DNA from: Hippophae tibetana
Taxonomy: Eukaryota; Streptophyta; Magnoliopsida; Rosales; Elaeagnaceae
Assembly (NCBI GenBank): GCA_037013495.1
Contig: JAZDXN010000026.1
Location: 5,450,057 to 5,514,056, forward strand
Length of the DNA: 64,000 bases
Direction of reading: 5' to 3'
The notes under the pieces were generated by a model. That model was not told the origin of the DNA and ran no database searches. It was given only the letters and a program-made list of their open reading frames with translations. Shown here one piece after another: positions 51,301-64,000 of the stretch; the first letter of the stretch is position 1, and the number at the start of each line of letters is the position of its first letter. The translations under genes and the position numbers were made by a program.

Positions 51301-54300
51301 AATATTTTTTGGTCCTGGCAAAGAAAATCGTTTTTGTACCAAAATTACATCGTTTACATCACTTAATGGGTGTTTAAAGTTTGTGACGCACCATTTTCAT
51401 TTTTCTTACTTCTGGTTTAATTCAATAGAGCTATATAGGAGATATTGGTGCCGACCTATGGTTGTTCCTTTATATTTTCAATGAGTCTCTATTTTTCACA
51501 AAAAAGAAGAGAAGAGAAAAAGAAAGAGGATGTCTTTCACATTTTCAAAAACAACAAAACATTTTTTAAATATGAGTTACAACTTTCAACGGAGATAACT
51601 TTGACTCGGGTATCGAAACTACTATTATAATATATCAAATCGGAGCTCGTTTCAAATTACACAATATGTTTTGGTTCCACCAAGGAAAATTGTTTTTGTA
51701 CCCAAATTACAACATTTACTTCACTTACCGAGGGTTTAAAGTTTTTCACGCTCCATTTTCATTTTACTTAGTCCTAGTTTAATTCAATAGAGCTATAAAG
51801 GAGATATTGGTGCCAATCTAGGGTTTTTTCTTTATACTTTCAATAAGTCTCTATTCTTCAAGAAAAAAATAAGAAAAGAGAAAATGAAAGAGGATGTCGT
51901 TCACATTTTCAAAAACAACAAAACATTTGGTAAATATGAGTTACAACTTTCAAAGGACATAACTTTTGACTCGGGTATCGAAACCACTATTATAATATAT
52001 CAAATCGAAGCTTGTATTAAATTACACAATATATTTTTGTCCCGCCAATGAAAATCGTTTTTGTAACCAAATTATATAGTTTACATCACTTAATGGCTGT
52101 TTAAAGTTTGTGATTCACAATTTTCATTTTTCTTACTTCTGGTTTAATTCAATAGAGCTATATAGGAGATATTGGTGCCGACCTAGGGTTGTTTCTTTAT
52201 ATTTTCAATCAGTCTCTATTCTTCACAAAAAAGAAGAGAAGAGAAAAAGAAAGAGGATGTCGTTCACATTTCCAAAAACAACAAAACATTCGGTAAGTAT
52301 GAGTTACAACTTTCAACGGAGATAACTTTGGACTCGGGTCTCGAAACTACTATTATAATATATCAAATCGAAGCTCGTATTAACTTACACAATATTTATT
52401 GGTCCCACCAAAGAACATCGTATTTGTACCCAAATTTATTCATTTACAACACTTAATGGGTGTTTAAAGTTTTTGACGCACCATTTTCATTTTTCTTACT
52501 TCTGGTTTAATTCAATTGAGCTATATAGGATATATTGGTGCCGACCTAGGGTTGTTTCTTTGTATTTTCAATCATTCTCTATTTTTCAAAAAAAATAAGA
52601 GAAGAGAAAAAGAAAGAGGATGTCGTTCACATTTTCAAAAACAATAAAACATTTGGTAAATATGAGTTACAGCTTTCAACGGAGATAACTTTTGACTCGG
52701 GTATCGAAACCACTATTAATATATATCAAATCGAAGCTCGTATTAAATTACACAATATTTTTTGGTCCCGCCAAAGAAAATCGTTTTTGTACCCAAATTT
52801 ATTCGTTTACATCACTTAATGGGTGTTTAAAGTTTTTGACGCACCATTTTCATTTTTCTTACTTCTGGTTTAATTCAATTGAGCTATATAGGATATATTG
52901 GTGCCGACCTAGGGTTGTTTCTTTGTATTTTCAATCAGTCTCTATTTTTCACAAAAAATAAGAGAAGAGAAAAAGAAAGAGGATGTCGTTCACATTTTCA
53001 AAAACAACAAAAACATTTGGTAAATATGAGTTACAGCTTTTAACAGGGATAAGTTTTGACTCGGGTATCGAAACCACTTTTATAATATATCAAATTGAAG
53101 CTCGTATCAAATTACACAATATTTTTTGGTCCTGGCAAAGAAAATCGTTTTTGTACCAAAATTACATCGTTTACATCACTTAATGGGTGTTTAAAGTTTG
53201 TGACGCACCATTTTCATTTTTCTTACTTCTGGTTTAATTCAATAGAGCTATATAGGAGATATTGGTGCCGACCTAGGGTTGTTCTTTTATATTTTCAATC
53301 AATCTCTATTCTTCACAAAAAAGAAGAGAAGAGAAAAAGAAAGAGGATGTCGTTCACATTTTCAAAAACAACAAAACATTTTTTAAATATGAGTTACAAC
53401 TTTCAACGGAGATAACTTTGACTCGGGTATCGAAACTGCTATTATAATATATCAAATCGGAGCTCGTTTCAAATTACACAATATGTTTTGGTCCCACCAA
53501 GGAAAATTGTTTTTGTACCCAAATTACAACATTTACTTCACTTACCGAGGGTTTAAAGTTTTTCACGCTCCATTTTCATTTTACTTAGTCCTAGTTTAAT
53601 TCAATAGAGCTATAAAGGAGATATTGGTGCCAATCTAGGGTTTATCCTTTATACTTTCAATAAGTCTCTATTCTTCAAGAAAAAAATAAGAGAAGAGAAA
53701 ATGAAAGAGGATGTCGTTCATATTTTCAAAAACAACAAAACATTTGGTAAATATGAGTTACAACTTTCAAAGGACATAACTTTTGACTCGGGTATCGAAA
53801 CCACTATTATAATATATCAAATCGAAGCTTGTATTAAATTACACAATATATTTTGGTCCCGCCAATGAAAATCGTTTTTGTAACCAAATTATATAGTTTA
53901 CATCACTTAATGGCTGTTTAAAGTTTGTGATGCACAATTTTCATTTTTCTTACTTCTGGTTTAATTCAATAGAGCTATATAGGAGATATTGGTGCCGACC
54001 TAGGGTTGTTTCTTTATATTTTCAATCAGTCTCTATTCTTCACAAAAAAGAAGAGAAGAGAAAAAGAAAGAGGATGTCGTTCACATTTCCAAAAACAACA
54101 AAACATTCGGTAAGTATGAGTTACAACTTTCAACGGAGATAACTTTGGACTCGGGTCTCGAAACTACTATTATAATATATCAAATCGAAGCTCGTATTAA
54201 CTTACACAATATTTATTGGTCCCGCCAAAGAAAATCGTATTTGTACCCAAATTTATTCGTTTACATCACTTAATGGGTGTTTAAAGTTTTTGACGCACCA

Positions 54301-57300
54301 TTTTCATTTTTCTTACTTCTGGTTTAATTAAATTGAGCTATATAGGATATATTGGTGCCGACCTAGGGTTGTTTCTTTGTATTTTCAATCATTCTCTATT
54401 TTTCACAAAAAATAAGAGAAGAGAAAAAGAAAGAGGATGTCGTTCACATTTTCAAAAACAATAAAACATTTGGTAAATATGAGTTACAGCTTTCAACGGA
54501 GATAACTTTTGACTCGGGTATCGAAACCACTATTAATATATATCAAATCGAAGCTCGTATTAAATTACACAATATTTTTTGGTCCCGCCAAAGAAAATCG
54601 TTTTTGTACCCAAATTTATTCGTTTACATCACTTAATGGGTGTTTAAAGTTTTTGACGCACCATTTTCATTTTTCTTACTTCTGGTTTAATTCAATTGAG
54701 CTATATAGGATATATTGGTGCCGACCTAGGGTTGTTTCTTTGTATTTTCAATCAGTCTCTATTTTTCACAAAAAATAAGAGAAGAGAAAAAGAAAGAGGA
54801 TGTCGTTCACATTTTCAAAAACAACAAAAACATTTGGTAAATATGAGTTACAGCTTTTAACAGGGATAAGTTTTGACTCGGGTATCGAAACCACTTTTAT
54901 AATATATCAAATTGAAGCTCGTATCAAATTACACAATATTTTTTGTTCCTGGCAAAGAAAATCGTTTTTGTACCAAAATTACATCGTTTACATCACTTAA
55001 TGGGTGTTTAAAGTTTGTGACGCACCATTTTCATTTTTCTTACTTCTGGTTTATTTCAATAGAGCTATATAGGAGATATTGGTGCCGACCTAGGGTTGTT
55101 CTTTTATATTTTCAATCAATCTCTATTCTTCACAAAAAAGAAGAGAAGAGAAAAAGAAAGAGGATGTCGTTCACATTTTCAAAAACAACAAAACATTTTT
55201 TAAATATGAGTTACAACTTTCAACGGAGATAACTTTGACTCGGGTATCGAAACTGCTATTATAATATATCAAATCGGAGCTCGTTTCAAATTACACAATA
55301 TGTTTTGGTCCCACCAAGGAAAATTGTTTTTGTACCCAAATTACAACATTTACTTCACTTACCGAGGGTTTAAAGTTTTTCACGCTCCATTTTCATTTTA
55401 CTTAGTCCTAGTTTAATTCAATAGAGCTATAAAGGAGATATTGGTGCCAATCTAGGGTTTATCCTTTATACTTTCAATAAGTCTCTATTCTTCAAGAAAA
55501 AAATAAGAGAAGAGAAAAAGAAAGAGGATGTCGTTCATATTTTCAAAAACAACAAAATATTTGGTAAATATAAGTTACAACTTTCAAAGGAGATAACTTT
55601 TGACTCGGGTATCGAAACCACTATTAATATATATCAAATCGAAGCTCGTATTAAATTACACAATATTTTTTGGTCCCGCCAAAGAAAATCGTTTTTGTAC
55701 CCAAATTTATTCGTTTACATCACTTAATGGGTGTTTAAAGTTTTTGACGCACCATTTTCATTTTTCTTACTTCTGGTTTAATTCAATTGAGCTATATAAG
55801 AGATATTGGTGCCGACCTAGGGTTGTTTCTTTATATTTTCAATCAGTCTCTATTCTTCACAAAAAAGAAGAGAAGAGAAAAAGAAAGAGGATGTCGTTCA
55901 CATTTCCAAAAACAACAAAACATTCGGTAAGTATGAGTTACAACTTTCAACGGAGATAACTTTGGACTCGGGTCTCGAAACTACTATTATAATATATCAA
56001 ATCGAAGCTCGTATTAACTTACACAACATTTTTTGGTCCCGCCAAAGAAAATCGTATTTGTACCCAAATTTATTCGTTTACATCACTTAATGTGTGTTTA
56101 AAGTTTTTGACGCACCATTTTCATTTTTCTTACTTCTGGTTTATTTCAATTGATCTATATAGGATATATTGGTGCCGACCTAGGGTTGTTTCTTTGTATT
56201 TTCAATCAGTCTCTATTTTTCACAAAAAAATAAGAGAAGAGAAAAAGAAAGAGGATGTCGTTCACATTTTCAAAAACAATAAAATATTTGGTAAATATGA
56301 GTTACAGCTTTCAACGGAGATAACTTTTGACTCGGGTATCGAAACCACTATTAATATATATCAAATCGAAGCTCGTATTAAATTACACAATATTTTTTGG
56401 TCCCGCCAAAGAAAATCGTTTTTGTACCCAAATTTATTCGTTTACATCACTTAATGGGTGTTTAAAGTTTTTGACGCACCATTTTCATTTTTCTTACTTC
56501 TGGTTTAATTCAATTGAGCTATATAGGATATATTGGTGCCGACCTAGGGTTGTTTCTTTGTATTTTCAATCAGTCTCTATTTTTCACAAAAAATAAGAGA
56601 AGAGAAAAAGAAAGAGGATGTCGTTCACATTTTCAAAAACAACAAAAACATTTGGTAAATATGAGTTACAGCTTTTAACGGGGATAAGTTTTGACTCGGG
56701 TATCGAAACCACTTTTATAATATATCAAATTGAAGCTCGTATCAAATTACACAATATTTTTTGGTCCTGGCAAAGAAAATCGTTTTTGTACCAAAATTAC
56801 ATCGTTTACATCACTTAATGGGTGTTTAAAGTTTGTGACGCACCATTTTCATTTTTCTTACTTCTGGTTTAATTCAATAGAGCTATATAGGAGATATTGG
56901 TGCCGACCTATGGTTGTTCCTTTATATTTTCAATCAGTCTCTATTCTTCACAAAAAAGAAGAGAAGAGAAAAAGAAAGAGGATGTCTTTCACATTTTCAA
57001 AAACAACAAAACATTTTTTAAATATGAGTTACAACTTTCAACGGAGATAACTTTGACTCGGGTATCGAAACTACTATTATAATATATCAAATCGGAGCTC
57101 GTTTCAAATTACACAATATGTTTTGGTTCCACCAAGGAAAATTGTTTTTGTACCCAAATTACAACATTTACTTCACTTACCGAGGGTTTAAAGTTTTTCA
57201 CGCTCCATTTTCATTTTACTTAGTCCTAGTTTAATTCAATAGAGCTATAAAGGAGATATTGGTGCCAATCTAGGGTTTTTTCTTTATACTTTCAATAAGT

Positions 57301-60300
57301 CTCTATTCTTCAAGAAAAAAATAAGAGAAGAGAAAATGAAAGAGGATGTCGTTCACATTTTCAAAAACAACAAAACATTTGGTAAATATGAGTTACAACT
57401 TTCAAAGGACATAACTTTTGACTCGGGTATCGAAACCACTATTATAATATATCAAATCGAAGCTTGTATTAAATTACACAATATATTTTTGTCCCGCCAA
57501 TGAAAATCGTTTTTGTAACCAAATTATATAGTTTACATCACTTAATGGCTGTTTAAAGTTTGTGATTCACAATTTTCATTTTTCTTACTTCTGGTTTAAT
57601 TCAATAGAGCTATATAGGAGATATTGGTGCCGACATAGGGTTGTTTCTTTATATTTTCAATCTGTCTCTATTCTTCACAAAAAAGAAGAGAAGAGAAAAA
57701 GAAAGAGGATGTCGTTCACATTTCCAAAAACAACAAAACATTCGGTAAGTATGAGTTACAACTTTCAACGGAGATAACTTTGGACTCGGGTCTCGAAACT
57801 ACTATTATAATATATCAAATCGAAGCTCGTATTAACTTACACAATATTTATTGGTCCCGCCAAAGAAAATCGTATTTGTACCCAAATTTATTCGTTTACA
57901 TCACTTAATGGGTGTTTAAAGTTTTTGACGCACCATTTTCATTTTTCTTACTTCTGGTTTAATTCAATTGAGCTATATAGGATATATTGGTGCCGACCTA
58001 GGGTTGTTTCTTTGTATTTTCAATCATTCTCTATTTTTCACAAAAAATAAGAGAAGAGAAAAAGAAAGAGGATGTCGTTCACATTTTCAAAAACAATAAA
58101 ACATTTGGTAAATATGAGTTACAGCTTTCAACGGAGATAACTTTTGACTCGGGTATCGAAACCACTATTAATATATATCAAATCGAAGCTCGTATTAAAT
58201 TACACAATATTTTTTGGTCCCGCCAAAGAAAATCGTTTTTGTACCCAAATTTATTCGTTTACATCACTTAATGGGTGTTTAAAGTTTTTGACGCACCATT
58301 TTCATTTTTCTTACTTCTGGTTTAATTCAATTGAGCTATATAGGATATATTGGTGCCGACCTAGGGTTGTTTCTTTGTATTTTCAATCAGTCTCTATTTT
58401 TCACAAAAAATAAGAGAAGAGAAAAAGAAAGAGGATGTCGTTCACATTTTCAAAAACAACAAAAACATTTGGTAAATATGAGTTACAGCTTTTAACGGGG
58501 ATAAGTTTTGACTCGGGTATCGAAACCACTTTTATAATATATCAAATTGAAGCTCGTATCAAATTACACAATATTTTTTGGTCCTGGCAAAGAAAATCGT
58601 TTTTGTACCAAAATTACATCGTTTACATCACTTAATGGGTGTTTAAAGTTTGTGACGCACCATTTTCATTTTTCTTACTTCTGGTTTAATTCAATAGAGC
58701 TATATAGGAGATATTGGTGCCGACCTATGGTTGTTCCTTTATATTTTCAATGAGTCTCTATTTTTCACAAAAAAGAAGAGAAGAGAAAAAGAAAGAGGAT
58801 GTCTTTCACATTTTCAAAAACAACAAAACATTTTTTAAATATGAGTTACAACTTTCAACGGAGATAACTTTGACTCGGGTATCGAAACTACTATTATAAT
58901 ATATCAAATCGGAGCTCGTTTCAAATTACACAATATGTTTTGGTTCCACCAAGGAAAATTGTTTTTGTACCCAAATTACAACATTTACTTCACTTACCGA
59001 GGGTTTAAAGTTTTTCACGCTCCATTTTCATTTTACTTAGTCCTAGTTTAATTCAATAGAGCTATAAAGGAGATATTGGTGCCAATCTAGGGTTTTTTCT
59101 TTATACTTTCAATAAGTCTCTATTCTTCAAGAAAAAAATAAGAAAAGAGAAAATGAAAGAGGATGTCGTTCACATTTTCAAAAACAACAAAACATTTGGT
59201 AAATATGAGTTACAACTTTCAAAGGACATAACTTTTGACTCGGGTATCGAAACCACTATTATAATATATCAAATCGAAGCTTGTATTAAATTACACAATA
59301 TATTTTTGTCCCGCCAATGAAAATCGTTTTTGTAACCAAATTATATAGTTTACATCACTTAATGGCTGTTTAAAGTTTGTGATTCACAATTTTCATTTTT
59401 CTTACTTCTGGTTTAATTCAATAGAGCTATATAGGAGATATTGGTGCCGACCTAGGGTTGTTTCTTTATATTTTCAATCAGTCTCTATTCTTCACAAAAA
59501 AGAAGAGAAGAGAAAAAGAAAGAGGATGTCGTTCACATTTCCAAAAACAACAAAACATTCGGTAAGTATGAGTTACAACTTTCAACGGAGATAACTTTGG
59601 ACTCGGGTCTCGAAACTACTATTATAATATATCAAATCGAAGCTCGTATTAACTTACACAATATTTATTGGTCCCACCAAAGAACATCGTATTTGTACCC
59701 AAATTTATTCATTTACAACACTTAATGGGTGTTTAAAGTTTTTGACGCACCATTTTCATTTTTCTTACTTCTGGTTTAATTCAATTGAGCTATATAGGAT
59801 ATATTGGTGCCGACCTAGGGTTGTTTCTTTGTATTTTCAATCATTCTCTATTTTTCAAAAAAAATAAGAGAAGAGAAAAAGAAAGAGGATGTCGTTCACA
59901 TTTTCAAAAACAATAAAACATTTGGTAAATATGAGTTACAGCTTTCAACGGAGATAACTTTTGACTCGGGTATCGAAACCACTATTAATATATATCAAAT
60001 CGAAGCTCGTATTAAATTACACAATATTTTTTGGTCCCGCCAAAGAAAATCGTTTTTGTACCCAAATTTATTCGTTTACATCACTTAATGGGTGTTTAAA
60101 GTTTTTGACGCACCATTTTCATTTTTCTTACTTCTGGTTTAATTCAATTGAGCTATATAGGATATATTGGTGCCGACCTAGGGTTGTTTCTTTGTATTTT
60201 CAATCAGTCTCTATTTTTCACAAAAAATAAGAGAAGAGAAAAAGAAAGAGGATGTCGTTCACATTTTCAAAAACAACAAAAACATTTGGTAAATATGAGT

Positions 60301-63300
60301 TACAGCTTTTAACAGGGATAAGTTTTGACTCGGGTATCGAAACCACTTTTATAATATATCAAATTGAAGCTCGTATCAAATTACACAATATTTTTTTGGT
60401 CCTGGCAAAGAAAATCGTTTTTGTACCAAAATTACATCGTTTACATCACTTAATGGGTGTTTAAAGTTTGTGACGCACCATTTTCATTTTTCTTACTTCT
60501 GGTTTAATTCAATAGAGCTATATAGGAGATATTGGTGCCGACCTAGGGTTGTTCTTTTATATTTTCAATCAATCTCTATTCTTCACAAAAAAGAAGAGAA
60601 GAGAAAAAGAAAGAGGATGTCGTTCACATTTTCAAAAACAACAAAACATTTTTTAAATATGAGTTACAACTTTCAACGGAGATAACTTTGACTCGGGTAT
60701 CGAAACTGCTATTATAATATATCAAATCGGAGCTCGTTTCAAATTACACAATATGTTTTGGTCCCACCAAGGAAAATTGTTTTTGTACCCAAATTACAAC
60801 ATTTACTTCACTTACCGAGGGTTTAAAGTTTTTCACGCTCCATTTTCATTTTACTTAGTCCTAGTTTAATTCAATAGAGCTATAAAGGAGATATTGGTGC
60901 CAATCTAGGGTTTATCCTTTATACTTTCAATAAGTCTCTATTCTTCAAGAAAAAAATAAGAGAAGAGAAAATGAAAGAGGATGTCGTTCATATTTTCAAA
61001 AACAACAAAACATTTGGTAAATATGAGTTACAACTTTCAAAGGACATAACTTTTGACTCGGGTATCGAAACCACTATTATAATATATCAAATCGAAGCTT
61101 GTATTAAATTACACAATATATTTTGGTCCCGCCAATGAAAATCGTTTTTGTAACCAAATTATATAGTTTACATCACTTAATGGCTGTTTAAAGTTTGTGA
61201 TGCACAATTTTCATTTTTCTTACTTCTGGTTTAATTCAATAGAGCTATATAGGAGATATTGGTGCCGACCTAGGGTTGTTTCTTTATATTTTCAATCAGT
61301 CTCTATTCTTCACAAAAAAGAAGAGAAGAGAAAAAGAAAGAGGATGTCGTTCACATTTCCAAAAACAACAAAACATTCGGTAAGTATGAGTTACAACTTT
61401 CAACGGAGATAACTTTGGACTCGGGTCTCGAAACTACTATTATAATATATCAAATCGAAGCTCGTATTAACTTACACAATATTTATTGGTCCCACCAAAG
61501 AACATCGTATTTGTACCCAAAATTTATTCATTTACAACACTTAATGGGTGTTTAAAGTTTTTGACGCACCATTTTCATTTTTCTTACTTCTGGTTTAATT
61601 CAATTGAGCTATATAGGATATATTGGTGCCGACCTAGGGTTGTTTCTTTGTATTTTCAATCATTCTCTATTTTTCAAAAAAAATAAGAGAAGAGAAAAAG
61701 AAAGAGGATGTCGTTCACATTTTCAAAACAATAAAACATTTGGTAAATATGAGTTACAGCTTTCAACGGAGATAACTTTTGACTCGGGTATCGAAACCAC
61801 TATTAATATATATCAAATCGAAGCTCGTATTAAATTACACAATAATTTTTTGGGTCCCGCCAAAGAAAATCGTTTTTGTACCCAAATTTATTCGTTTACA
61901 TCACTTAATGGGTGTTTAAAGTTTTTGACGCACCATTTTCATTTTTCTTACTTCTGGTTTAATTCAATTGAGCTATATAGGATATATTGGTGCCGACCTA
62001 GGGTTGTTTCTTTGTATTTTCAATCAGTCTCTATTTTTCACAAAAAATAAGAGAAGAGAAAAAGAAAGAGGATGTCGTTCACATTTTCAAAAACAACAAA
62101 AACATTTGGTAAATATGAGTTACAGCTTTTAACAGGGATAAGTTTTGACTCGGGTATCGAAACCACTTTTATAATATATCAAATTGAAGCTCGTATCAAA
62201 TTACACATATTTTTTGGTCCTGGCAAAGAAAATCGTTTTTGTACCAAAATTACATCGTTTACATCACTTAATGGGTGTTTAAAGTTTGTGACGCACCATT
62301 TTCATTTTTCTTACTTCTGGTTTAATTCAATAGAGCTATATAGGAGATATTGGTGCCGACCTAGGGTTGTTCTTTTATATTTTCAATCAATCTCTATTCT
62401 TCACAAAAAAGAAGGAGAAGAGAAAAAGAAAGAGGATGTCGTTCACATTTTCAAAAACAACAAAACATTTTTTAAATATGAGTTACAACTTTCAACGGAG
62501 ATAACTTTGACTCGGGTATCGAAACTGCTATTATAATATATCAAATCGGAGCTCGTTTCAAATTACACAATATGTTTTGGTCCCACCAAGGAAAATTGTT
62601 TTGTACCCAAATTACAACATTTACTTCACTTACCGAGGGTTTAAAGTTTTTCACGCTCCATTTTCATTTTACTTAGTCCTAGTTTAATTCAATAGAGCTA
62701 TAAAGGGAGATATTGGTGCAAATCTAGGGTTTATCTTTATACTTTCAATAAGTCTCTATTCTTCAAGAAAAAAATAAGAGAAGAGAAAATGAAAGAGGAT
62801 GTCGTTCATATTTTCAAAAACAACAAAACAATTGGTAAATATGAGTTACAACTTTCAAAGGACATAACTTTTGACTCGGGTATCGAAACCACTATTATAA
62901 TATATCAAATCGAAGCTTGTATTAAATTACACAATATATTTTGGTCCCGCCAATGAAATCGTTTTGTAACCAAATTATATAGTTTACATCACCTTAATGG
63001 CTGTTTAAAGTTTGTGATGCACAATTTTCATTTTTCTTACTTCTGGTTTAATTCAATAGAGCTATATAGGAGATATTGGTGCCGACCTAGGGTTGTTTCT
63101 TTATATTTTCAATCAGTCTCTATTCTTCACAAAAAAAGAAGAGAAGAGAAAAAGAAAGAGGATGTCGTTCACATTTCCAAAAACAACAAAACATTCGGTA
63201 AGTATGAGTTACAACTTTCAACGGAGATAACTTTGGACTCGGGTCTCGAAACTACTATTATAATATATCAAATCGAAGCTCGTATTAACTTACACAATAT

Positions 63301-64000
63301 TTATTGGTCCCGCCAAAGAAAATCGTATTTGTACCCAAATTTATTCGTTTACATCACTTAATGGGTGTTTAAAGTTTTTGACGCACCATTTTCATTTTTC
63401 TTACTTCTGTTTAATTAAATTGAGCTATATAGGATATATTGGTGCCGACCTAGGGTTGTTTCTTTGTATTTTCAATCATTCTCTATTTTTCACAAAAAAT
63501 AAGAGAAGAGAAAAAGAAAGAGGATGTCGTTCACATTTTCAAAAACAATAAAACATTTGGTAAATATGAGTTACAGCTTTCAACGGAGATAACTTTTGAC
63601 TCGGGTATCGAAACCACTATTAATATATATCAAATCGAAGCTCGTATTAAATTACACAATATTTTTTGGTCCCGCCAAAGAAAATCGTTTTTGTACCCAA
63701 ATTTATTCGTTTACATCACTTAATGGGTGTTTAAAGTTTTTGACGCACCATTTTCATTTTTCTTACTTCTGGTTTAATTCAATTGAGCTATATAGGATAT
63801 ATTGGTGCCGACCTAGGGTTGTTTCTTTGTATTTTCAATCAGTCCTCTATTTTTCACAAAAAATAAGAGAAGAGAAAAAGAAAGAGGATGTCGTTCACAT
63901 TTTCAAAAACAACAAAAACATTTGGTAATATGAGTTACAGCTTTTAACAGGATAAGTTTTTGACTCGGGTATCGAAACCACTTTTATAATATATCAAATT
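42357..64000. repeat. HOR of 5 monomers, 1817/1818 bp, 11 full copies and a part
   Basis: Units start at 42357, 44175, 45992, 47810, 49627, 51444, 53261, 55078, 56896, 58713, 60531 and 62349. Order of types in each unit: (1) short TTTTTTAAATATG type with CACTTACCGAGGG; (2) GAGCTATAAAGG type with CAATCTAGGG; (3) type with CATTCGGTAAGTATG; (4) GGATATATTGG type with ATTAATATATATC; (5) GGATATATTGG type with CTTTTAACAGGG or CTTTTAACGGGG. Types stay distinct inside a unit while the same type is almost identical between units, the hallmark of HOR homogenisation. Longer periods of 3635 and 7269 bp are also present. Confidence 0.92.
55440..55804. repeat. Chimeric satellite monomer within the 5-mer HOR
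   Basis: It starts as the type-2 monomer (CAATCTAGGGTTTATCC, CTTCAAGAAAAAAATAAG) but from about 55515 onward changes to type-4 sequence (GAAAAAGAAAGAGG, then ATTAATATATATC). The neighbouring units keep a pure type-2 monomer here. A conversion or crossover between types is the simplest reading. Confidence 0.7.

Larger units (their letters stand above)
11836..64000. repeat. Satellite DNA array, monomer about 363 bp, about 144 monomers
   Basis: Head-to-tail AT-rich monomers fill the rest of the window. Using the landmark ATTGGTG, monomers start at 11851, 12212, 12575, 12938, 13303, 13665, 14030, 14394, 14757, 15120, 15484, 15848, 16213 and so on, with spacings of 360-365 and mostly 363. Conserved blocks include the CCTAGGG block, a purine-rich stretch, GACTCGGGTATCGAAAC, and a TTTACATCACTTAATGG block. 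At least five monomer types recur in fixed order in the right half. The unit is about two nucleosome repeats long, common for plant satellites. I cannot assign it to a named family, nor tell whether it is centromeric, subtelomeric or a heterochromatic knob. Confidence 0.97.

Noticed and set aside
12657..63928. Dozens of repeated ORFs of 60-172 codons across the satellite
   Set aside because: They recur with the satellite period in overlapping frames, show no recognisable domain, lack an ORF common to all monomer types, and exist because 363 is a multiple of three and stops are few in some types. They are repeat by-products.
11836..64000. CENP-B-box-like motif or CRISPR-like array
   Set aside because: I looked by eye for a CENP-B box core and saw none. 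Repeats are long and contiguous without unique spacers, so it is a satellite and not a CRISPR array.

Overview
The window comes from a plant nuclear genome, almost certainly an angiosperm. It holds most of one long-terminal-repeat (LTR) retrotransposon of the Ty3/gypsy Athila (Tat/Athila) type, followed directly by a very large AT-rich satellite DNA array. No cellular host gene was found on either strand. The species could not be named from the sequence alone.

Region 1 (1-11835) is the retrotransposon, cut by the left window edge inside its 5' LTR. Positions 1-309 are the end of the 5' LTR. A primer binding site matching the 3' end of tRNA-Asp follows at 316-332. Next is a long AT-rich leader with two covarying stem-loops. 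A stand-alone gag ORF (1096-2400) precedes an intact gag-pol ORF (2787-7958; gag with zinc knuckle, protease, reverse transcriptase, RNase H, integrase). The region 7959-9860 has no env-like ORF but several hairpins and two copies of a TTGGGGGT purine-tract core. The complete 3' LTR is 9861-11835 (1975 bp). The two LTRs differ at 1 of the 309 comparable positions, so the insertion is young. The predicted full length is about 13.5 kb, with about 1.67 kb lying left of the window.

The unusual part of the element is its two gag genes. The upstream copy has lost two zinc-knuckle cysteines and ends at a premature stop. It is followed by its own copy of the two-hairpin module that also follows pol.

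Region 2 (11836-64000) is a head-to-tail satellite with a monomer of about 363 bp, roughly 144 monomers, running past the right edge. Monomers nearest the retrotransposon are divergent and show no higher-order period. Further right they form successive higher-order repeats (HORs): 2540 bp (7 monomers), 2903 bp (8), 727 bp (2), 2907 bp (8) and 1817/1818 bp (5). Superperiods of 3635 and 7269 bp lie on top of the last. The many short ORFs in this region are products of the repeat and not genes. The last 2-3 kb carries a dense set of single-base indels that looks like unpolished sequence.

The retrotransposon probably inserted into this satellite, because the 3' LTR ends exactly against an in-register satellite monomer. 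The left flank that would prove it lies outside the window.
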